The translations under genes were made by a program, and so were the position numbers. Positions 30,263-38,413 of a stretch of DNA of 48,293 bases are shown one piece after another (positions within the stretch are counted from its first letter, which is position 1; each line of letters opens with the position of its first letter). The notes below the pieces were generated by a model, which did not search any database, was not told the origin of the DNA, and saw nothing but the letters and a program-made list of their open reading frames with translations. Location of the stretch: positions 1 to 48,293 of IMG/VR virus record IMGVR_UViG_3300028840_002776; one strand, given 5' to 3'. Origin of the DNA: a virus.

Positions 30263-30777
30263 CGAGCTACCAGGACAATCCGCTGGTGTTAGTGTACGAC
30301 GCGCTGTGGGACTGTCTGGAGGCGTACCCGTTGCTGGACACGTTGGTGAAGACTAGCAACAGGATCAGGTTCGACCAGGACAAGAGCGGACCTCTGAAGA
30401 GCAACATACAGCACGGTGATCTTCCGGAGATAGTCCTAGTAAGCGAGGGAGGGTCGGCTAACACTCACGCGTCGTCGTGCCATGCAAAGCTCGTCAGACA
30501 GTACGCCTGGATGGTCTCAACCGGGGACTTCAGAATCAACCGCCTGCTGTATCAGGCTGAGTGGGCCGTGTTTTCTGCCATGATAAACTACACCAGCGCG
30601 CTGAGCGCGCTCACGTGGTTCGACGAACATTTCGTGAAGAGGACGGACCTGTTGGACATTACGGAAGGCGTATCGGACGCCGAAAAGAACAGGGGAATAC
30701 AGGGCTGGTCTTCCGTGTGGAGGTGTGAAGTGGAGATGTTCTTCCCGCACGCTCACGTGGACGCCCTGCCTGCATAG
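30259..30777 (+). CDS. Probable tail terminator/tail-completion protein
   Basis: 172 aa. It has no strong motif, but a helix-strand layout (VYDALWDCLEAYPLLDTLVK, IVLVSEGG, INRLLYQAEWAVFSAMIN) is consistent with small tail-end proteins. The position between the gpG-like protein and the tail tube supports that. The ATG overlaps the preceding stop (ATGA-type). I rate the role as positional inference. Confidence 0.55.
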   Translation: MTSYQDNPLVLVYDALWDCLEAYPLLDTLVKTSNRIRFDQDKSGPLKSNIQHGDLPEIVLVSEGGSANTHASSCHAKLVRQYAWMVSTGDFRINRLLYQAEWAVFSAMINYTSALSALTWFDEHFVKRTDLLDITEGVSDAEKNRGIQGWSSVWRCEVEMFFPHAHVDALPA

Positions 30778-30790
30778 GAGATAGTCGACG

Positions 30791-31651
30791 ATGACTTATC
30801 ACAGCGGGCGCTATGGCGCCATAAACGGTTTGACAATGCTGCGGAACTGGAACGTGAACGACCTCGCTCAACCTCACGTGATAGTGGGTTCCCAGACGCG
30901 AGGCGCCACGGCTCGGCTCGGCGGCGTTCGTGATTGGAACGGGTCGGCGTCCTTCTGGGGCGCGGCGCCCGATGCGGCGCACTGGCCCGGGTCTTTCTTT
31001 AACTTCGTCGGGTACGGGGCGCCGGCCAGCGACATCTACGGTACAGCCGGTTACACCCTGGAGGGCAGTGCCTACGTGGAGTCGATAGCGCTCACCATCA
31101 ACTGGGAGACCGGCGCCCCGCTCGCCTACACGATGAACTTCTCAGGCAACGGCGAACTGTCGGAGGAGTCCGACACGGTGCAGGACCTGTCGGAGGAGAC
31201 TCCGGAGCCTGCGTCCGGCGCGTCGATCGTGTACGACAACGAGACTGACGAGGTCGGGTCCGAGTCTGAGTCCGGCTCGGCCGGACACTTCTCGGAGACA
31301 GAGCTCTGCGCCGCTTCCTGTACGCTGACCGTGACCAGGCCGGGCATACCCTACGCCAATTCCTGCACCGACGGGTGGGTGTATCGCAAGGCGGGAATTC
31401 TGGACTGGACGCTCTCGGTAGTCACGCCGGAGAACGAGCGGGACGTCCTGGGCCTGACACCGAACGACGTCATATGGCTACGCATCAACACGTCCGCTTC
31501 GGCGTATTATGAATTGAAGTGGTCGCGATTCTTAGACTTCTCGGGCATCACGGTGAATCCCGAATCGGGCGAGATCATACAGCAGACCCTTAACTTCGGA
31601 ATGCACATGGTGCACGAGGGGATGTACGGTACTTTCGAATACGTGGACTGA
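30791..31651 (+). CDS. Major tail (tube) protein candidate
   Basis: 286 aa with a beta-rich composition. An acidic, Ser/Glu-rich stretch (EETPEPASGASIVYDNETDEVGSESESGSAG, about residues 136-165) looks like an inserted or exposed loop. It precedes the tail chaperone and tape measure genes, where the tube protein always lies in siphoviruses. AGGAGATAG precedes the ATG. No other protein in the region suits the tube better, but the sequence match itself is weak. Confidence 0.65.
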   Translation: MTYHSGRYGAINGLTMLRNWNVNDLAQPHVIVGSQTRGATARLGGVRDWNGSASFWGAAPDAAHWPGSFFNFVGYGAPASDIYGTAGYTLEGSAYVESIALTINWETGAPLAYTMNFSGNGELSEESDTVQDLSEETPEPASGASIVYDNETDEVGSESESGSAGHFSETELCAASCTLTVTRPGIPYANSCTDGWVYRKAGILDWTLSVVTPENERDVLGLTPNDVIWLRINTSASAYYELKWSRFLDFSGITVNPESGEIIQQTLNFGMHMVHEGMYGTFEYVD

Positions 31652-31653
31652 AC

Positions 31654-32169
31654 ATGAACGAGTCAAAAGAGAGGGCCAAGGCGACGGCAGCTGCGTCACC
31701 TTTGGTCTTTGCGGACGGGACCACGTTTCAGATGTCGCCTCTCACTGATCGTGACATCGCAGAACTGGATCTGTGGGTACAGGCGCGCATCGTCCAGATA
31801 GCGCGGGCCAGCCTGAATGGCGAGCCGGCTGAGATTCGTGAGGAGACGCTTCGGCTCGCCATGCAGACTGCAGCCGGAGCATCCTGGATGACGGGCATGG
31901 GTGCCCGTATCATGGCGACAGTTCCAGGCATGACCCGTCTGGTGTGGCAGTCGATCAAACGCAGCCATCCGGAAATCACAGAGGAAGAGGTCGGGCAGCA
32001 CTTATTCTCACCAGAGAATATAGAGCACGCCCGAGAAACTTTCGATAAGTTAAACCTCGAAGGAAAAAAAGGGGTGAAGAAAAAGCGACCAGGCGCCCGA
32101 CGAAAGGGCAAGTCTACCGTGCGCTCGCAAAAGCGTACGGCTACACGCCGCAAGACATCGCGGAAATGA
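31654..32169 (+). CDS. Tail assembly chaperone, unshifted product
   Basis: 171 aa. The N-terminal part (PLVFADGTTFQMSPLTDRDIAELDLWVQ) resembles tail chaperones that bind the tape measure. The basic C-terminal tail is the short-frame ending. At 32064-32070 a heptamer A AAA AAA allows slipping by -1 into a second frame that continues to 32315. Two products are therefore expected, as in the G and GT proteins of lambda. Confidence 0.78.
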   Translation: MNESKERAKATAAASPLVFADGTTFQMSPLTDRDIAELDLWVQARIVQIARASLNGEPAEIREETLRLAMQTAAGASWMTGMGARIMATVPGMTRLVWQSIKRSHPEITEEEVGQHLFSPENIEHARETFDKLNLEGKKGVKKKRPGARRKGKSTVRSQKRTATRRKTSRK

Positions 32170-32315
32170 CGCCGGCCCAGCAGTTGATGATGTTATCGAA
32201 CGAAGGGAACGACCCGACCGCGTCCGTACTTAGCTTCAACACGAGGCGCGAGTACCAGGAATGGCTCGCTAGCAAAAATGTCGGACAACGCGACGATAGA
32301 CCTGAGAGGGAATGA
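32064..32315 (+). CDS. Extension of the tail assembly chaperone by -1 frameshift
   Basis: After the slippery A7 (32064-32070) a -1 frame reads 81 codons to TGA at 32313-32315. It encodes a sensible helical segment (RALAKAYGYTPQDIAEMTPAQQLMML), the kind of T-like extension that follows lambda G. The fused product would be about 220 aa (139 + 81). The second frame overlaps the tape measure start by 38 nt. The low frequency of frameshifting sets the ratio of the two proteins. Predicted, not measured. Confidence 0.78.
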   Translation, partial: KKRGEEKATRRPTKGQVYRALAKAYGYTPQDIAEMTPAQQLMMLSNEGNDPTASVLSFNTRREYQEWLASKNVGQRDDRPERE

Positions 32316-33969
32316 CGCCCATCTCCAACGAGTTCTGGGTCGGTCTGAAAAGTCCGTGCGCAAGTTTGGCGGCGCGACGAAAGCCATCTTCGCGGCCATA
32401 GGATCTGCCGTTACGGTCTACGGCATCAAGAAGATTACCGACTTCGGTCGCAAGATAATGGACCTGTACGGCGAACAGGAGAGAGCCGAACAGCGTCTGG
32501 CCTCCGTGATTAAAGCTACAGGTGGAGCCGCCGGTTTCACGTCCCAGCAGATGTACGACATGGCCGCGGCTATGCAAGAGGTCACGACGATCGGCAACGA
32601 GACTATCATGCAAGCCCAGGCGATCATTGCTACCTTCAAGAACGTCCGCGGAGACCAGTTCAAGGAAGCAACGATGCTGGCTGCGGACATGGCCGAGGTG
32701 TTGGGAACCGACCTGAAGGGCGCATCCATGCAAGTAGCTAAGGCGCTGAACGACCCGCTGAAAGGTATCACAGCCTTGTCGAGGGCCGGCGTCTCGTTCA
32801 CTGAGAGTCAGAAGGAGATGATCAAGACGCTTGTCGAATCGGGCGACATGGTCGGGGCCCAGAAGGTCATCCTTGAAGAACTCAGAGGAGAGTTCGGAGG
32901 CGCGGCAACTGCGGCTACGGATACGTTCAGTGGTCGCATGCAGCAGCTTAGAAACAGACTGGGCGATCTCGGTGAGCAGATCGGCGAGGCGCTGCTCCCC
33001 ATGATAGAGGGCTTGGCTAACTGGGTGGGCAGGGCGACCACGTTCATGGAGAACGCCATGCCTGTCATCAAGGACATGGTGAAGATGCTAGTAGAGTGGG
33101 CCGACGCGTTCTGGGAACACCTTAAACCGGCGCTTAAGTGGATGGTCGACATCGGTATCGAGACGTTCTCCGCGGTTCAAGTCGTAATGATACACTGGAA
33201 GGACATAGCGAAGGGCGTGTTCATCGAGTTCGAGCTGGCGCTGGTCAAGTCGTGGGAGACTGTCAAGCATGTGTTTGGGACGAACGTCCCGGAGCTCCTC
33301 GGGTGGGTGGCCGATAACTGGAAGGAAATACTAACCGACATCGCTAACTTCACGATGACGGTCTTTACCAACATGGGAGAGAACATCAAGAGTTTCGTCA
33401 CGGCGTCTAAGGACTTGCTGTCCGGCAAGGGCTGGGACTTCGACCCGACCGCGCTTACCGAAGGGTTTGAAACATCTATCGAGAAGTTGCCGGAACTCTC
33501 TAAGCGTGCTAAGACAGAGACGGAACAAGCGTTAGAAGGCGAGCTTACAGCCATAGCTACTCGTGTAGCGAAGGCCTCCGATGATTTCTTGTCCGAGAAT
33601 CGCAATACATGGGCGAAGATGTTCGAGCGCGAGACGGGTAAAACGCTTGACGAGATTAAGGGTACGCCGAGCACCGAGTACGATACCCCGTCCGAGAAGG
33701 AGAAGAAGGAGAAGGAGAAGAAAGAAAAAGAGGCATTTCAGGCATCGTTCGAGGGTCTGGAGGCGCTGCATAAGAGAATTCAGTCGTCGGCCGCCTCTGC
33801 ACCAGAGGACAAGGTAGAGAAGGCCGTCAAGGAAGAGGGCGTCAAGCAAGTAGGCGAACTCAAGAAGATTGTGACCGAGGTCGGGAACATGAAGGACGGC
33901 ATTCTTCAGGTAGTAGACGGCCTCCTAGACGTGGCCGAGAAGATTCCGCTAGCGGGAGCTTTACAGTAA
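32278..33969 (+). CDS. Tape measure protein
   Basis: 563 aa. N-terminal amphipathic helices, a hydrophobic segment (about 35-50: AIFAAIGSAVTVYGI), a TMP-like core (VAKALNDPLKGITALSRAGVSFTESQKEMI, typical of phage tape measures), further hydrophobic helices, and Lys/Glu coiled coils near the C-terminus (EKEKKEKEKKEKE). Length sets tail length; at about 1.5 angstrom per residue this predicts a tail near 85 nm. The start overlaps the chaperone -1 frame by 38 nt. Relatively short for a siphovirus. Confidence 0.9.
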   Translation: MSDNATIDLRGNDAHLQRVLGRSEKSVRKFGGATKAIFAAIGSAVTVYGIKKITDFGRKIMDLYGEQERAEQRLASVIKATGGAAGFTSQQMYDMAAAMQEVTTIGNETIMQAQAIIATFKNVRGDQFKEATMLAADMAEVLGTDLKGASMQVAKALNDPLKGITALSRAGVSFTESQKEMIKTLVESGDMVGAQKVILEELRGEFGGAATAATDTFSGRMQQLRNRLGDLGEQIGEALLPMIEGLANWVGRATTFMENAMPVIKDMVKMLVEWADAFWEHLKPALKWMVDIGIETFSAVQVVMIHWKDIAKGVFIEFELALVKSWETVKHVFGTNVPELLGWVADNWKEILTDIANFTMTVFTNMGENIKSFVTASKDLLSGKGWDFDPTALTEGFETSIEKLPELSKRAKTETEQALEGELTAIATRVAKASDDFLSENRNTWAKMFERETGKTLDEIKGTPSTEYDTPSEKEKKEKEKKEKEAFQASFEGLEALHKRIQSSAASAPEDKVEKAVKEEGVKQVGELKKIVTEVGNMKDGILQVVDGLLDVAEKIPLAGALQ

Positions 33970-33970
33970 C

Positions 33971-34735
33971 ATGGGAATGTACTCCTCCGTAGACTGTTGT
34001 GAAGAACACGGTACGGCCCGTGAGAATTTCGGCGAGGACGCTACCGAGTGCGATGTGGTTCTTCGTTGCGACTGGGCCGACAGGTACCTGCTGGTAGCGG
34101 ATCTGCTGGACAACAGGCGTGCGTGGCCGAACCTGTCGGCGTGGACCTACCCGCCCCGAGCCGTGACGTGCGCCGGTCAGCCCGTGAAATCGAGTTACAC
34201 GGAGTCCGGCCAACAGTGCGTCTACACCGACTACCTGTTGGCCGTACGCTACTCCACGGACGCTGAGGAGGATCTCGTCGCGGAGACCGTCGAACCGACC
34301 GCCGAGTTTATCACGCAGGACTATCGTCGCTTCAGGTGGGGATCAGCCGCCGGTACTCCGATCCTCGAAGCTGAGGCACCGGGCAAGCTGCTGCACGGGT
34401 TGAACCTGGTAAGACAGATCTTCAAGTGGTCGAGTCCGTTGCCCGGCACGTTGCTGACTTGCGTCGGAGGCGTGAATAACGCGGCCTACGTCAGTGCCCT
34501 GCTTAACCTGACCTTCGCCACGGAGACTTTACTGTTCCAGCCACCCACGCTCAATAGGACCGTGACCACGGCGGGGGCAAAGGCTTGGAACGCGACGATG
34601 AAGTTTTCATACAAGCCGGATAACTGGAACAAGTTCTGGCGGGCCGCTACGGAGGACTTCGAACGGATGTATGACTACTACGGCGGCCAGTACGACTCTT
34701 ACCCGCAGGTCGACTTTTCGGACTTCTTATTCTGA
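33971..34735 (+). CDS. Distal tail protein candidate
   Basis: 254 aa, not matched by a motif. It is beta-rich, with Cys pairs near the N-terminus (DCC, ECD) and a C-terminal WNKFWRAATEDFERMYDYYGGQYDSYPQ segment. It is placed just after the tape measure and just before the fibre, where distal tail (Dit-like) or minor tail proteins lie. Its stop overlaps the start of the next gene. Role by position only. Confidence 0.6.
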   Translation: MGMYSSVDCCEEHGTARENFGEDATECDVVLRCDWADRYLLVADLLDNRRAWPNLSAWTYPPRAVTCAGQPVKSSYTESGQQCVYTDYLLAVRYSTDAEEDLVAETVEPTAEFITQDYRRFRWGSAAGTPILEAEAPGKLLHGLNLVRQIFKWSSPLPGTLLTCVGGVNNAAYVSALLNLTFATETLLFQPPTLNRTVTTAGAKAWNATMKFSYKPDNWNKFWRAATEDFERMYDYYGGQYDSYPQVDFSDFLF

Positions 34736-37041
34736 TGGGACGTAAGTACTTAGACGCGTTGAACGAACTTGCGAAGGGGCATCATCTCACTGCGGACGAG
34801 ATGAACGCTCTCATTCGTGGGTTAAAGACGCAGCGCGGGATGGAGAAGGGGTTCAGGTGCGAGGGCCTGGACGTCTCCAAAGAGCTCCACGTCGCCAGGT
34901 CTAAGTGGATTGTCGCTACCACCGACGAAGACGCGGCCAACGAGTACGGCATTATCGGGCCGGCAAAAGACCTCGCGGCCGACCACTACGGGGACGAGCC
35001 CTTCACGGTCTGGACGTCCACCGTGCACGGCGGCCAGAACGGCTCGCCTCTACTCGGTCTGACAGTAGGAGAGATCGAACAGCAGGGGGATAGGTATCAC
35101 TACGTTCGGCCCGTCAACGACTTTGAGCCGACCAAACTGCGTGCGTACGTCAGCAATCTCCCGAAGATAGGTCACCCGTGCGGGATCCGACCGGGATCAG
35201 ACATGGTCGAGGCGGACAGGTACGGGTTCGTGTGTCTGGCTGTAGGCCAGGACGACGGCGGCTACTACTTCGCCTGGGTGATGCGTTCCGACAGGCTGGC
35301 GAACGTCGTCGGAGTAGTTACGACGGCGGCACCCGGCTTTGACTACTACAACAACATCCTCGGCAAGGGCGAGCTGCGGATGTATTGGAGGGACAGCTCC
35401 GACGATGGGATCGAGTTGATGTCCGATCCCGAGTCACACTCGACTCCGTGGATAGTTCCGTTCTACAACATATGCCCAGACCCGGTCCCGCAGGGTTACA
35501 TCTGTGTAGCCCACTGTTGTATCAGTATAGGGTTAGTCGCCATTCAGGTGTGCGGACCCGTCTGGGAAGGATCATCAGCGTCCTCGTCCCGCGGTGCTGA
35601 AGGATCGTCTTCATCGGCATGGGCGTCTTCTTCCGCCGCGGACGAGGAACCGACTTGCCCGCTTCCCGACAAGCCCGGTAAGTGGACCTGCTACCGCAGC
35701 GTGAACAAGTTCGATCCGACAGTCCGACAGAAGCTGGTTCACGATGCGAACCCGCCCGTCGAGCTGGAGGTAGCAGCTAGCGGCGACGACGGGTACTGGA
35801 TCGAGAATGCCGACGAGGTCTTCGACGACGACGCGGGCGTGATTCATTTCGGGCGGCATGCCGACGCGCCGGCGAACGCCTTCGTGTCTTTCGACAACCT
35901 GTCGATTCCGCCGGGAGCCGTCATTCACGAAGCCTATTTGTCTGTTACGGCGGAGATAAGCCTTAAGACCGGTCTAGAGAATTATTGGGAGCTCGACGAC
36001 GAGACGGCCACCGTCGGTCAGGACTTTACGGAGGTCGGTACGGTCACGTACGACACTGGAAAGATAGGCGACTGTGCCGAGTGTCCGAGTGGAGACAACC
36101 ACCTGGAGATAGCGCACGCCGACGTCGGGAACCTGTCGGGCGGTGCGCACGACTGGACCCTGTCGTTCTGGTTCGCGTCTCGTGCGGGCGGAAGCAGCTC
36201 TACACGAGCGCTGTGCGGCATGGGAAAGATGGGAGTCAATCTCTCAAAGGAGTATGTTCTCTATCACATCGCGAATGACGACGACGTGTGGATCCGTTCT
36301 TTTGATGACGGAAGAAACGCAGACGACTCCTCTAAGTATAACGTACCGGGCGGGATCAACACCGGCGAGTGGCATCACGTCGTGCTGCGCAACGTGCACG
36401 GTACGGGCCTGGAGTTGATCATCGACGGCGACCTTGCCGGATCAGTCTCGACCACGAATCCGGAGACGCAGAGCGCTAGCGGGCCGTTCTGCCTCGGGAG
36501 CGCCTACTACACAGACGCGGCCAAGTACCCGTGGGCCGGGAACGTGGACATAGACGAGGCCGCGTTCTGGTATCGCGCCCTCACCGACGAGGAGATCTTA
36601 CAGCTCTACAACGACGGCGACGCCATCACTCACCCGTTCTCTGCGCTTCTCACGGAGACGCCGCTGTACGCGGATGTCTGTCTGGTCGACGAAGACGACG
36701 CGACGGTACCGTCCGACTACGACGAGGCCCAGGGCAAGTCGAGAACCGTGTCGGTGGCCTGGGACGTCGAAGACAGTTGGACCGAGAATGACGAGTACGT
36801 GTCTCCCAACTTAAGAAGGGCGCTTCAGGAAGTAATAGACCGGCCCGGCTGGTCGGAGAACAACAGGATCGTCCTATTATTAGAGGACGCCGGTACGACG
36901 GGGTCGGGCATTAAGACCCGGCAGGCGCGGTCATTCGATCACGCGGACGGATCGCCGCCCTCCCTGTGGGTGTCTTGGTGGGACGATGAACACGCGGCAC
37001 TCAGATGGGTGGAAGACTATGAAGGATCCCACAGCGCCTAA
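34735..37041 (+). CDS. Large tail fibre/receptor-binding protein with nested LamG domain
   Basis: 768 aa. Residues 1-280 form the tail-attachment part. A Ser-rich linker (about 279-303) and a GKWTC segment follow. From about 340 a jelly-roll-like domain starts (IHFGRHADAPANAFVSFDNLSIPPGAVIHEAYLSVTAE), is interrupted by a LamG/concanavalin-like domain (about 412-630, with WTLSFWF, GEWHHVVL and VDIDEAAFWYRALTDEEI), then resumes (YADVCLVDEDDA... VSVAWDVEDSWTENDEYVSPNL). LamG domains bind glycans. This is the likely receptor-binding protein. Overlap with the next gene is 56 nt. Confidence 0.83.
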   Translation: MGRKYLDALNELAKGHHLTADEMNALIRGLKTQRGMEKGFRCEGLDVSKELHVARSKWIVATTDEDAANEYGIIGPAKDLAADHYGDEPFTVWTSTVHGGQNGSPLLGLTVGEIEQQGDRYHYVRPVNDFEPTKLRAYVSNLPKIGHPCGIRPGSDMVEADRYGFVCLAVGQDDGGYYFAWVMRSDRLANVVGVVTTAAPGFDYYNNILGKGELRMYWRDSSDDGIELMSDPESHSTPWIVPFYNICPDPVPQGYICVAHCCISIGLVAIQVCGPVWEGSSASSSRGAEGSSSSAWASSSAADEEPTCPLPDKPGKWTCYRSVNKFDPTVRQKLVHDANPPVELEVAASGDDGYWIENADEVFDDDAGVIHFGRHADAPANAFVSFDNLSIPPGAVIHEAYLSVTAEISLKTGLENYWELDDETATVGQDFTEVGTVTYDTGKIGDCAECPSGDNHLEIAHADVGNLSGGAHDWTLSFWFASRAGGSSSTRALCGMGKMGVNLSKEYVLYHIANDDDVWIRSFDDGRNADDSSKYNVPGGINTGEWHHVVLRNVHGTGLELIIDGDLAGSVSTTNPETQSASGPFCLGSAYYTDAAKYPWAGNVDIDEAAFWYRALTDEEILQLYNDGDAITHPFSALLTETPLYADVCLVDEDDATVPSDYDEAQGKSRTVSVAWDVEDSWTENDEYVSPNLRRALQEVIDRPGWSENNRIVLLLEDAGTTGSGIKTRQARSFDHADGSPPSLWVSWWDDEHAALRWVEDYEGSHSA

Positions 37042-38371
37042 CCCGTTCGACAGGGTGGTGTGCATAACGCTGGATTCTCGCGAGGAAAGATGGCGTCGCT
37101 TTCTAGACGACCTGCCGGAGGGCTGGCCCTTCGGTGAAGTCGAGAAGTATCGCGCGATAAACGGTCGAGTGTGCAAGCCGCCGGAATGGTGGAATCAGGG
37201 ACCCGGGGCGTGGGGTTGCTATCGAAGTCACGTACGAATCATGGAGGAGTGTATCAACTCCGGGACGCACAGCGTCTTGATTCTAGAAGACGACGCGATC
37301 TGCTGCGAGGATTTCACGGAAAGATGGAAGAAGTTCTACGACTCCGTGCCGCCCGACTGGGGCATGCTGTACCTGGGCGGGCAGCATCTCAGAGCCAGGT
37401 CTAACCCGCCCCGTCGTGTCAATGACAGAGTCTTTCGACCGTACAACGTGAACAGGACCCACGCTTACGCCCTGCGGGGTGACACGATGCTGAAGGTCTA
37501 CCGTCACGTCTGTCAGACCGCAAAGTGGAAGCCGAGATTTCACATAGACCACCACCTGGGCCTCCTACTTCAGAGACGACAAGATCCGATATTCTGCCCG
37601 CGTGAATGGCTGATCGGCCAGAATGAAACGCATTCGGATATCTCCGGTAAGAACTGGGACGAGCCGCGGTTCTTCCCGCCGGCCCACGACCCGGTGTTGA
37701 ACACGCCGGAGGATACGCCGTTCGTCGCGGTCCTGGGCCTTCACAGGTCCGGGTCGTCATGCATGGCCGGCATCGTTCACAGTCTAGGTGTTCACATGGG
37801 AAATAAGTTTACAGGGTGCGAGGCTGACGGCGGGTACGAGGCACAGGATCTAGCTCGCATGTGTGAAAAGTACATGCCGTTCCCCGGTGTGAGCGTTAAA
37901 CTGAGCGCCCGGGAGATTCGCAGCAGGCTCAACAACTGGATTCACGCCCGTCAGGTAGAGGCCGAACAACAAAAGACTGTCGCCGGCGGGAAGTACCCGA
38001 ATCTTTGCACGATGGGAGAGCACTTAAGGCACGTGGTTGGCGACCAGCTTTACGTAGTGAACATCAGCCGTCCGCTCGAGGAGTCGATACAGTCCCTTAT
38101 AAAGCGCTCCGGGCGCCGTCATCGGCACGAGAGTCTCAAGAAACTTCAGCGACTGCTGATGAATAAGAAAATAGCGTTTTTGAAGACGGCGCGTCATGTC
38201 GTAACGGTCGAGTACGACGATCTCTTGAAGTACACTGAGCGCGAGGTAAGACGCATCGCGGAGTTCCTGCCGATCGAAGCGACCGAGGAGAACATTCAAG
38301 CGGCCATAAAATACGTAAAACCTGAAAAGCGACGCGTGAAACTTGAACATGAGGAACCTGCAACGGTATAA
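36986..38371 (+). CDS. Glycosyltransferase (GT25)-sulfotransferase fusion
   Basis: 461 aa. Residues about 20-235 match GT25 (LPS-type) glycosyltransferases: CITLDSREERWRRF, GCYRSHVRIMEECINSG, ILEDDA (EDD 101-103 metal motif) and a FHIDHHLG segment. Residues about 246-461 match sulfotransferases: VLGLHRSGSSCMAG (PAPS loop 249-261) and SRPLEESIQSLIKRSG (3'-phosphate motif). One chain could thus add a sugar and sulfate it. It lies directly after the fibre gene (56-nt overlap), which may be its target. In-frame ATG at 37019 is an alternative start. The best support for a sulfated glycan programme here. Confidence 0.87.
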   Translation: MNTRHSDGWKTMKDPTAPNPFDRVVCITLDSREERWRRFLDDLPEGWPFGEVEKYRAINGRVCKPPEWWNQGPGAWGCYRSHVRIMEECINSGTHSVLILEDDAICCEDFTERWKKFYDSVPPDWGMLYLGGQHLRARSNPPRRVNDRVFRPYNVNRTHAYALRGDTMLKVYRHVCQTAKWKPRFHIDHHLGLLLQRRQDPIFCPREWLIGQNETHSDISGKNWDEPRFFPPAHDPVLNTPEDTPFVAVLGLHRSGSSCMAGIVHSLGVHMGNKFTGCEADGGYEAQDLARMCEKYMPFPGVSVKLSAREIRSRLNNWIHARQVEAEQQKTVAGGKYPNLCTMGEHLRHVVGDQLYVVNISRPLEESIQSLIKRSGRRHRHESLKKLQRLLMNKKIAFLKTARHVVTVEYDDLLKYTEREVRRIAEFLPIEATEENIQAAIKYVKPEKRRVKLEHEEPATV

Positions 38372-38372
38372 T
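38343..38372 (+). promoter_or_regulatory. Promoter for the replication cluster
   Basis: TTGAAC (38343-38348), 18 bp, TATAAT (38367-38372), overlapping the end of the preceding gene. The next start (38414) is preceded by ACTACATAGGAGACGA. It is the only clear promoter before the replication genes and probably makes the early transcript from the helicase onward. Confidence 0.72.
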
Positions 38373-38413
38373 AGCCACAGAGAGAATACTACTTACTACA
38401 TAGGAGACGACAC

